Assembly: GCA_964017195.1 (NCBI GenBank)
Contig: OZ024887.1
Coordinates: 65,769,746 to 65,833,745, forward strand
Source of the DNA: Siderastrea radians
Lineage: Eukaryota; Cnidaria; Anthozoa; Scleractinia; Rhizangiidae
Direction of reading: 5' to 3'
Length of the DNA: 64,000 bases
Positions 9,119 through 19,800 of this stretch are shown one piece after another. A program made the translations under genes and the position numbers. Position 1 is the first letter of the stretch, and every line of letters begins with the position of its first letter. Below the pieces are notes generated by a model that saw only the letters and a list, made by a program, of their open reading frames with translations, made no database searches and was not told the origin of the DNA.

Positions 9119-12100
9119 ATGGCATCAAGAAAGCAAGTTGTGTGCATTATTTTGGGTCTTTTAGCTGCTTGCCAGCTCGTTTTGGTGTTTCATTTTCATT
9201 TCAAGGCAAAAGCTAAGGACAATTGCTCTGGTAAGACTGATAATTAATATATGCTTTGTTTCAGTTGAATTAGGTTCATAAAGCGACAAAATGTTCAATA
9301 TTATTAATTTCAGTATCAAGCTACGAAAACAAACCTAGAGAAAGATGTAAGGAAGGAGAGCCAGCATTTCCACTAAAAACACTAAGCAATGGGCGTAAAT
9401 AGTGATAGAAAAACAAAGAATGCCTTAAATTGCTTATACGCTACATCATCACAAACATTTTGTAAATGAGAATACTAATTCTGAATTAATTTTATGAAGT
9501 TAAAGATTATGAAGCTGCCGTTTTTAGAAAAAAAGGAAGAATTCTACCGGTTGCTAAGCTCTCGTTTTGCCACCAGCGAAAGCCACCCTCAACCGTTAAG
9601 CCATTATTTCTTTTCGCTGCGACAACTCGGCTCGATGGAGACAGGGAGCCCGATTTTTCAGTTTTAAAAGTTGATGAGTATGCTTATGTAAATGCTATCT
9701 TTTACCTGAAACTGAAGGTTTCATACGTTTGCTTATGCTTTTATATAACAAACTTCCGTCGTTAGAGAAGACCAACCCTTTTAGAGGAGTATGAAGGTAG
9801 ATATTTACTAAACATTTCGTTCGACGTTGAAGTTTACCGGCTTACGAAAGAACATAAAGATCGATACTGGACTGTAGCAAATTTTACGAGCAGATTTCAG
9901 TCAAAACAAGTTGTGTTCGAAAAAGAAGAATACACTACAGGAGCAAAATGTGTACAAAATTAACGTAACCTATAGTAAAAGCATGAGATGCCAAGCAGTT
10001 TTATTCGTATACTCAGTGTCGCAACTGTAAGTGTATTTCATTTCAAACGAACATCGTTTCCGGCTCATTGCGGCGCCGCCATGATGAAGAACTAGAACCC
10101 ATTTTGAGTTCAAAACGCCTTTCGCTTTTACTGGAGAGTTTTTGAGTGGTATTCGGTATGTTTATCCGAAATTAACTGCAGGACTAGCAAATGAAATGGG
10201 GAAATCACACTCGCGCGCTGCAACGAAACAACGTTGATTTCGTTGCGTTATAACGTTCTTTCTTCTGTGGGTCTGTTCAGTAAGCTAAGAATTTTTGTTT
10301 GTTATATTTTACTCATTTCCGTCTCCAAAGAATAAACGCCGAAAGATTCCAGGACAGTTTTGAAGCGAAAATTCCCGCAAATGAGTACAATCCTTCACCA
10401 GAATAGATGGGAAATGTTTTCCAATACCTGAATGACGACGAACGCAACAAAAGCGCTTTGTTTCTGTGCAACTGGAAGCTCACGCAAATTTTCACCATGA
10501 AACTCACTGAAATCATTTTGAATCGTCTAATAATACTTCTTGGTTTAAACACGACGCTATAAGCCATTTTTGTTCATTTCTGTATCATCTTTCAAGGAAG
10601 AAAAGCTGCATTTTATTCGTTTCAATTCACATAATCTTTTGTATTCTGCAAGTTATTGTTGTGCACTACTGTTGGCCTGCATGAATAAAAGATTTCTTGG
10701 TTAGAATCATCCTCAAGCAATATCAAGTAAATGATAAGTGCTACACTGAAAACTCCACCGACTGAAAAAGAAAATTTTCAGTCGCTCAGGTGGGGCTCGA
10801 ACCCACGACCTTCGGGTAACTAGTCCACCGCTCTACCATCTGAGCTTCCAAGCCACAGATGGGAACGGCGGGTGAATGAATCCCTGTGATCTTACATGCG
10901 CACAAGATATTCCTGAGACAGACATGCGAAGCATGTAATACATGCAAGGAACATATCATAGAGGATTTCAGTGTTTCGATCGATTTCTTCCTTTGTAAAT
11001 TCCACGGCAATTTCATGCACACCACGCTATTATACTGGCATGCCTGCAAGAATTTGAATAATATAGATATATAATTTCTGTATAATAATACATTTGGAGC
11101 ATTTCATCGAAACCATCCATATCAATTCGTAAAATTATTCACCGCAATTTACACTTACTTGTGCACTTGCGTGTAAACGAACGATCAAGCATAAATTTGG
11201 TTTTGGTGTCGAAGGAAGTTGTCATGTGATCGCTACGATCGCTGCGATCGCTGGAAAAAACGTTCAGCAATCGCTGCGATCATGTCAGGCCCGGCCAGGG
11301 GGGGGGGGGGTAGTGGGATACCACTATACCTCATTTCTTCCCCCTGGGATATTAATATACCTTAAAAATACAAAAACGTTGATAACAAATACCTAAGATT
11401 ATTGTAACACAGAATACCCTATACCTGAAAATTTTGCCACAAAATACCAAATACCTTGGTAAAAAACGCCCTAGATACCGTATACCCAAAACCCCTGGCC
11501 GGGCCTGTCATGTGGAAACCACTTTTTAGCAACCGTAGCGATCACAGCAATCGTATGGAAACCAGCCTATATGGAAACCGCTCAGCGATCAAAGTCGCAA
11601 CGACCGCTCAACTTTTTTGGTAGCGATCGTAGCGATCATAAGGAAACCAGCTTTTAACTGGAGCTCACTTCTACTAGCTAAGGCATTGTGCTCATACCTG
11701 ACTTTTGGGTATCACTGCTTCAATGGGTAAAATTTGGCCAGACATCAACTAAGAGGTGTTGGATAAACAGTTACTCTTCAATAAGCTGCATCAACAGAAT
11801 TAAAAAAAAAAATCTCGCGAGCCCCGTTTTGTTTCTCCAAAGAAGGAAGCACCTGGAAACTAGCAGCGCAAATAAAACAGCTGGTAATAGTATGAGGAAT
11901 TAAGTGAACATTTTTCGTATTTCTAGCTCATACAGTAAAAATATATCCTTCGATATTTTTTTGGCCAAATTTGTTAATACGTAAAATTATTCACAGTTTA
12001 CTGACTATACAGCTTGCGACCTGTGCGTTACAAAACAGGCATGAAAATTATGAGGGGTAAATTTCGTTTCATCGCCTCGTCTACGACGTTCTTCTTGCTA

Positions 12101-15100
12101 GCTCGGGGTTGTTAAACTACTCGACTGGCCTTAATTCTGCTGGTGCATAAACCTCTTACGCTTTCGTCATATATTGATTAATTTGGGCTAGGAAATAGCT
12201 AGAATCTGGATCACGGGAGTTTTAATAGAATGCTGAGTGAATGATGGTGATAGTAAATGGATTCGAATACATACATACATACATACATAACTTTATTTTC
12301 GAATGATACCTACATTGATCGTCTCGACAATAATTTACACAAAACCACAAATCACAGCAACTTACAATAAGAAAATTAAATAAGAAACTAAAAATTTGTC
12401 ATCCGTAATCCTACTTCACAAAATGGTATCTTAAGTCCTACCTATGTAGAAAAAAGGCCTCTTTGCATTTCCACTGACTTCAAAATCCCGCATCTGATAT
12501 TTCCAGCTTTCCAAAACGAGCTGGAACCAATGTTTCGTCGGGTATCAGAACATGTTGGAGAACTGAAAAATGAAAGTACGAGTCCGCGCCCTGAATGCTT
12601 TTTAGTCTCAAGACGTTCGGAACCCTGATGAAATATGGGCGTCAATTTTTGGAAAAATAGCACGTTAGTTTATGTTTACGCAATAGCGGAGCACTTCGGG
12701 TCCGTTGTGTCAGTTTTTGTACGATAGACCTTTGTCCCTACAGCTGATGCAAGCTTGTATGCATATGTTCACCTTACTTAGTAGAGGTTTAAATATTATA
12801 TGGGGTAACTGCTCGAAGTTTCTTACAAAGGCAAGTTTGTTCCAGCTTTATACCAATACAGTTTAAATCCCGTACAAGTTTTTTTACCGGTCAAAATAAA
12901 GATGGCCTGTCTTAAAAGAAATATTCTCTCTACTTAATTGTTACAACAGATAATAACGTTTTTTCCTGCAAACTATTTGGTGTCAGTAAAGGTGTTATAC
13001 TGCACATCAACAGATTTAAATAGCTCAGAAAGGGTATCCGATGGGTAATGTCACGGAGAAGAAGCGGGTCATTGGCTATCAAGAAAGTTGTAATCTCGTA
13101 AAACTGAAAGGCTTTTCCTCTCAGGTGGCCACATTCTACATGATAGGTGTACAAAATTAATGCTATTTTTAACGATCTTGTGTTTCTTACAGGTCTTGAT
13201 TGCGCTGGAATTTATAACGACACAGACGTTGACTACAAATACGACATAATCATCATCGGTTCAGGTCCCACAGCTCTAGGAGCTGCACAAAGAATTCATG
13301 AGCTAAAGAGAGAGTTTCCTAACATATCGATTGCCATCCTTGAGCAAACTGAGCAACCAGGAGGACTCGCTTCATCTGAGAGAGATGAGCACGGTTTCCT
13401 TTGGGACATGGGAGGACACGTGGTCTTCTCGCATTACGAATATTTCGATTGGACCCTTGACAGAGCGGTAAAGGAGTGGAATCAGAAACAAAGAGCCGCG
13501 TATGCCTTCATGAAGGGATCTGATAACAAGAGAATATTCATTCCATATCCAGTTCAGAATAACATCGAGGTGATGGACAAAGTGAACCAGCAGAAGAGCT
13601 TATCAGGCCTTGAAGAAATTACCAAAAATCCGGTGAAGGAAAAGCCGGCGAACTTTGACCAGTGGCTTGTTCGTAACTTTGGCACCGGTCTTTGCGACGT
13701 TTTCATGAGAAAATATAATAGAAAAGTTTGGACCGTAGATCCTACTGAAATGAACTCTGTTTGGGTGGGTGAGCGAGTCGCTGTTCCAGACATTGCCAAG
13801 ATCAAAGCTAAGATTGCAGCGTACGACAAAGGAACTCCCGCAAAAGACTCGGCTTGGGGGCCTAATAATGTTTTTCGATTTCCAAAGTATAACGGGACGG
13901 GCGGTATATGGCAAGCAGTTGCTGATCTCCTTCCACGCGAGTGGTTTAAGTTTCATCATAAAGTGACAGGCATAAACATCGACAAAAAATCTGTAATAGT
14001 GGAGACAGGGAGAGGGGGGAAATCCGTCCAGGAATTCAAATTCGATTCTCTGATATCAACAGTACCACTCGACATATTTGTCAATATGATAAAAGGGCGA
14101 GACGAATCTCTGGAAGAAATGAAAAAACTGACATCTCAGCTGGTTTATTCACACACTCACGTGATAGGTATTGGACTAACAGGGCAGCCGCCTCCCACGC
14201 TCGCAAGCAAGTCTTGGATGTACTTTCCTGATTCTGATTCTCCTTTCTATCGAATAACTGTTTTCTCCAGTTACTCAGACGATCATGTTCCAAAGCCTGG
14301 AAAACAATGGTCACTCATGTGCGAGGCAGCAGAACCTAAAAGAAATTCCAATCCACAAAAGTGGACAAAGAACCATTTGATAGGTGCCACCATTCACGCG
14401 TTAATCAGTTATGGATTCATAAAATCGGAAACGGTTGTTTCGCAATATTATCGGCGACTGGACCATGGCTATCCAGTTCCTTCCATCAACCGAGAAATGA
14501 TTCTTAAAAAGGTCCAGCCTTGGTTAGAATCCAAAGGCATCTACTCCCGCGGTCGGTTTGGAGGCTGGCGGTATGAGGTCGCAAATCAAGACCACTCGTT
14601 CATGCAGGGCGTTGAAATTAGCGACAGATTGTTAAAAGGTGTTCCAGAGGAGACTTACTTCGACGCAAACTTAGTCAATTCTCGGAGAAACACTGGTCGT
14701 TTTGTTAGCAAACCTTTGTCAGACTACGAAATCGTGATCGCTCACTATAACGAAAAACTTGACTGGGTTGCACCAATAGCCAATCACAGCCGTATCTATC
14801 ACAAGGGAACAGACTTACAACCTCCGACATTACCAGTGAAAGCCTGGGAAAGGTTACCTAATGTGGGACGAGAGAGCCATACTTACCTGTATCACATTAT
14901 AAACAACTATGAAAAGCTACCACAAGTAACTGTTTTCATTCAAGGAGAGGGACTCTCAAGGTTCTGCTTCGACAGTTTTAATGACATCTTACATAATATT
15001 CAGAATAACGTTGCTTGCAGGGTTTTTGACCGCAGTAACGATTGGGGGAAAATTAGACACATTGAAAAATGGCTTGAAGAATTAAACAGCGGCAAAATGC

Positions 15101-15324
15101 GTCCCTCTAACTTAACTGTTGGGGAATTTTACCAAGAACTATTTGGCTTTTCACACCCTGAGACTGTTCCATTGTGCTACGCGGGGTGTTTTGCAGCAAC
15201 ACGGAACACGATTAGAAAGCACCCAATTGAGTTTTACAAAAAAGCCATTTCATTCGTGGATGATCATATAAACCCCGAGGAGGGCCACTATTTTGAAAGA
15301 CTTTGGGCCACCATATTTTCTTAG
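9119..15324 (+). CDS. membrane-anchored UDP-galactopyranose mutase fused to DUF3431
   Basis: Exon 1 is 9119-9230 and the main exon 13193-15324. The donor is G|GTAAGA and the acceptor TTCTTACAG; both sides are phase 1, giving about 747 residues. Exon 1 encodes a short basic start and one hydrophobic segment (VVCIILGLLAACQLVLVF), so a type II signal anchor is predicted. Residues about 53-542 match eukaryotic UDP-galactopyranose mutase, the FAD flavoenzyme that interconverts UDP-galactopyranose and UDP-galactofuranose: FAD-binding GSGPTALG at 60-67, GGHVVFSHY near 111, MRKYNRKVW, RLDHGYPVPS and SRGRFGGWRYEVANQDHSF. Residues about 549-747 match DUF3431: IAHYNEKLDW, NVGRESHTYLYHI, LPQVTVFIQG and a terminal FERLWATIF. 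The usual family length is about 500, so the DUF3431 part is an extra domain. DUF3431 function is unknown; a sugar-transfer role is only a guess. Confidence 0.88.
9314..9394 (+). other. possible 81-nt cassette exon of the mutase gene
   Basis: After a good acceptor (ATTAATTTCAG) an 81-nt stretch stays open in the frame left by exon 1 and ends at a weaker donor (GGGC|GTAAAT). It is phase 1 on both sides, so inclusion would add 27 hydrophilic residues (SSYENKPRERCKEGEP...) between the anchor and the catalytic domain without changing frame. If the donor is skipped, the frame stops a few codons later (TAG). It may equally be chance. Confidence 0.35.
10786..10856 (-). repeat. tRNA-derived SINE fragment
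   Basis: On the minus strand an A-box (AGCTCAGATGGTAGAGCG) is followed by a B-box (GGTCGTGGGTTCGAGCCCC) at tRNA-like spacing. The anticodon arm does not fold properly and there is no paired acceptor stem, so this is a SINE head rather than a tRNA gene. A small inverted repeat (GACTGAAAA / TTTTCAGTC) lies beside it. Confidence 0.6.
11286..11507. mobile_element. 222-bp MITE with 16-bp perfect TIRs and 6-bp duplication
   Basis: Left end CAGGCCCGGCCAGGGG, right end its exact reverse complement. The sequence TCATGT is present on both sides (11280-11285 and 11508-11513). Removing the element and one copy restores a GATCATGTGGAAACC-like segment similar to neighbouring repeat units, which supports a real insertion. 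The internal sequence is non-coding and contains a poly-G run. A 6-bp duplication does not clearly fit a superfamily I can name. Confidence 0.75.
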
Positions 15325-16816
15325 TACCTAACGAAGTATCTCCACTAATCCATCCACTTCATCCCCAGTTGGTGTATTTTTATAAAGGCAGGTATTTTCA
15401 TAAAGGCAGATTTGAAATAATCTTTCCCCCCCTCTACTAAGCCCCCCGTTCGTGAGGCCTGAAATTAAATGAGCCCCCCCCCCCCACGAGGCTTTATAGA
15501 GCTTTTACGGTAGCTGTTACGCTAAAAGCAAACTGAAGAACAAGAGCCAGTACAGCAAATTTTCTTTACCGAATCCATGGAGATTGATTTTAACGCGAGA
15601 TTGAGAGCTGACTAGTGTCATTTAGCGTTTTAACGATTTTTCTCACTGATTGACAACATAGTGCTCGCAAGCTAGTCCAGCATTTACGGGTCAGTGCACA
15701 CACGCGCGAACAACAAAGATAGGTAAGGGATAAAACAATAAGCGATAACTTAGACAGGGAACAAAAAGCGAGATTTTGCCGCAGCACTACGAAGGAGTGA
15801 TGCTCGGCGGTTAGATTTCATTTGAATGGTCCTCTTTTGCATTTGATTCTTCGGCAGACTTAAAAGTTGGAACTACCTTGTATCGCATAACATGAACAGC
15901 TCCACAAGAAAGTACTGCTCAATAGCGAGATTGGAGTTAACATAAGCACTTTCGCATTCTTGCAAACTCTCTCGCATTTTTGTATCAGTTTATGTATGAA
16001 AAGTGGCTATTTTGTTAATAATGATGATGATGATGATGACGATGATGATAACAATAATAAATATCCACAGTACGCAAGGTTAACATAAAAATATGATGAA
16101 ATTCGCATTGCACGGTAAAGTGATGTAAAAATAATTTTTTTAAAAAGATAAGCTAACAAAAATACTTTGTATCACTACCTAATGAACTATTACATTTTAA
16201 TTCAATTACAATAAAAATCTAATAAAAGCTCGCCTAAATAAAAAGGACTTCAACATGTACCTGATGCCCGTGTTTGCATTTTTTAAAATAAATGAGCATA
16301 CCCCTTCTGTTTCCCATTAAAGTGGCTCGTTCTAAAACGAGGAAAGATTACAAAAAAATATTTCTCACCATGTGGGAAAACTACAAACATCGTTGCATCT
16401 CTGTTGTCGAGCAATACGTCAAGGCTGACCGTGACGTCACAGCAGTTAAAATGACAGAAAAAAACGCCCATTCTTTTTCCTACCAGTTCTCTTCCACGCT
16501 TGCGTCTCGCGCCTGCTAATTTCCACCGCTAATCCCCCCCCCCCTTTAGCGCCTACCACACAGCTGTGGGGAGGGGGGGCACACAGCCTACTTGAGACTA
16601 GAAAAAAGTCAAATTTCCCTCACCAAGTGTCACCTGATGTTTAATATCCATTTTAATACAAAGCAGCTAAATCTTAACAACTGAATGTTAAAATGTATTA
16701 ATGCTTGAAACGTTTCGCTAAAAATTTACATCTTTAAATAACATTAAAAAACAAGCCCAATGTTAAACAGTACATTTAACTTTTCGATCGGGCACGAAAA
16801 AATGTGATTCGTGATG
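15325..16816. other. intergenic region between converging genes
   Basis: Contains the 3' UTR region of the mutase gene (AATAAA motifs near 16050 and 16210), C-rich runs near 15425-15485, a GATGAT microsatellite near 16019-16047, and the 3' flank of FANK1. No further gene is supported; the open frames here are short and overlap on both strands. Confidence 0.55.
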
Positions 16817-19800
16817 TCAGCTATTACTGGTATCTGTTGCCTTGGACTGAACTATCCCTGTATCAAGTTCTTTAGAACTTCCTTGCCTCATCAGTGGTTC
16901 AAGGAAGGACACAACTTCCTGAAGCATAATACAAATGACAAAAGTTTGATAAATTGAAGGCACTCATAGGCTTGAACAGGATTTGAACCCGTGGCCATGC
17001 AATTACTGGAGGAGTGCGTTTACAACTAAGCTATCAAGCTGATCATGGGTCATGGGTTCAAATCCCTCTCATGCCTGAATTTTTTAGGCTTTGTTTTTGT
17101 AGCATCAAGGGTATTCCTGGTATCAAATCTTTCATCTACAGTTCACATTCTTATATTTCACTTCCAACAAAAGTTTAGTTAAAAAGTCAAGGCTTGACAG
17201 CAAGAAGACTTTTCACTTGGTACTTAGTATAAAAGGGCCCGGTTGTTAGAAAGCTGGTAACCGAACGCTAACATAGGATTAAAATTTAATCAAGGCTCTT
17301 GTTACTCTTATTTAAAGGAATTTTCACAGCAAATTCCAAGTGGCAGTTTGACAGCAACCAAAGTCAAAATGTAGGGCAAAAAAGATTTACAGGAATCCAT
17401 ATCGTATTAAAATGAATTCAAAATTGATGCTAATCGTGGGTTAGCTTAATCCTGCTTTGAACAACCGGGCCCAGAGCTGTGCACGCCATAGCCTCTTCAC
17501 CTGCCAAAGTATTTTTCCCCTCATTAATTTTGACAACCACGTCATGGTTTTTATTCCAATTAACCAACTATAAGGCACCTGTTTCCCTCCAGAAAAATCA
17601 TAAATAGTGCCAGCAGCTGAACACAGGCAATCGAAATATGAGTCACTGTAACACTCAAACCATCTTTCTCATTGTCACTACACTAAATGCTTTCAACACT
17701 AATGATCTTGGCAATATACATCACGTACATCAAATAATTATGAACCTAGTAAAAGATTGAGCTCACCAAGAATCACTCCTTAGCTCAGTGGTTAGAGCAC
17801 TCCACTGGTTTGCAGAGGATTATAGCTTTGACTCTCGTTGGGGACTGAGATTTTTATTTTATTTTATTTTTATTTATTTTTATTTTATTTATTATTTTTT
17901 TGTGTGTGTGGGATGCTAATGACAAACTGAAAACTCAAAGACAAAAGTTAACTTTCAGTTCACGCAATTTTAAAACCAAAACTTTTGTACAATTTCGGGT
18001 TAGTGTAAAACATATGTTTTGCACACACGGCTTGCATGTAGATAGTACATCAAGTACATCCTGTGGTATTATCAATAAACAAGTTACATAGTCATATTGC
18101 AATTGACTCATGTTTGATTAACCAATGGCGTGAGATGAGAATGCAGTTAAAATACCTTTCTTCCAAAGGATGCAGCAAAATCAAGAGCTGTCTTCCCATA
18201 CTGAAAACACACAAAATAAAATTTACCAACTGTGGACATAGGTGAAATAATAAAAAGGTTAACTAGTTTACAGGTAGATAACAAAACCCTCTTAAACCTT
18301 GTTGATTAAAGAGTAAAGAGTGAAGAACAAACCTCATTTTCAACATGCAAGTTTGCTCCATTTTCAACAAGAAGCTTTGCCAATTCAAGATTACCATTAA
18401 GAGCAGCTGCCTAGAAAAAGTGAAATAAAAAGGTAAATAAATGGACAAAAAATAAATAAGTTGTACCTAAAGTTGCAGCTGCTTGAGTTTGAGTTTCTTA
18501 TTTTTCTTTCTTTCTTTTTTTCTTTTTGCAGAGTATCATAATAAATTAATCTATGCAAGTCACTTAGAATGGTTGTGATTTTTTTCTGTTTATGAGCTCC
18601 ACTGTAAGGTTAGACTATCTACTCGATAACAGTTAATGTAATTATTATATCATATTTACCATCAAAGAGGTCTTCTTTAATTTGTCAACTTTATTCACAT
18701 CTGCTCCATTTTCAATCAGAATTCTTGCCACCTCCACCTTGCCATTCATAGATGCTAAGATTGTGAAAGACTACTAATTAGCAATAATAATTGGACTGAG
18801 CAAAAATTTCATGGAATAACCAAAAAATCACCACACACACAGGGTGAGGCCAATGTCAAATTACCTTTAATGATTACACCCTGAGTGATTGACCCCAAGC
18901 TCAATGACAGTTTACAGATCAATTGTGTCAAAACAAAATTAGGTAACAGAAAGTCTGTCACATAACAGCTAAAACCCATTTCAGTGCACCTGATGAACGT
19001 AGATGCAAACACTGACGTTCAGTTTATTAACTAAAAGCTACGCAATTACAGGACACCCACAAATAGGCACACAAATGATGTAGCACATAGGCACATGGAT
19101 AATTCATCAGAATCAAGAATTAAGTTATTGATACAATTACAATGGTAATGAGCAGGAGTCTGATTCGTGTAATCACAAGTGCCGGTAAGATTACTGACTG
19201 AATTGAATATCAAGAAAACCTACTACCAATTAATCATCGATTCAAGAAACTGAGGAAAAATTGCAATAGGTTCAATGTTTAGGTGAAGAAAAAGACAACA
19301 GGCAGATTCTTTTTTTCAGATACTTCAAAGCACGTGTAATGACGTATGCTGTCCAAATAATTAGGCATAAAGTGTACACGTGCACTGTCCCATTAATTTT
19401 CACATTGGGGCTGCTAAAAGCCAATCAGATTAAGGAATTTGTTATAATTTTTAACCCTTTAAGCCCCAATAGTGATAAGCATCTAATTTCTCCTCACAAT
19501 ATCACTACGGGATCAAACATACAGGTCATGAGAATAAAGGAAATGATTTTTATGCAAATTCTCCCATCTAGTACTATAAGAAATATATAAGGAACAGTGA
19601 GGAGAAAATGCATGCTGATATTGGGGCTTAAAGGGTTAACGTGTAATGGATTCTACTGATACCTAACATTACCAAGTCTTATTAATGGTGAGCAACCAGA
19701 ATCATCTTCAACATCAACCTGGGGATAAAATTCAAAGGAAATCTCAGTGTTCAAGCTGTTGTTAGTAATAAATTATTTGCTACAGACAGTAGATTTGCAT

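Larger units (their letters stand above)
9395..13192. other. intron 1 of the mutase gene (remaining part)
   Basis: About 3.8 kb with no supported exon. It contains a minus-strand tRNA-derived SINE (10786-10856), a region built from degenerate GATCGCTACGATCGC-like segments (about 11225-11660) interrupted by a MITE (11286-11507), and a CATA microsatellite near 12270-12290. The remaining sequence is AT-rich without visible structure. Confidence 0.6.

Noticed and set aside
10313..10567. 84-codon minus-strand ORF in the mutase intron
   Set aside because: No recognisable domain and no conserved splice context; typical chance ORF in AT-rich DNA.
10786..10856. tRNA gene on the minus strand
   Set aside because: The same problem: promoter boxes without a foldable cloverleaf.
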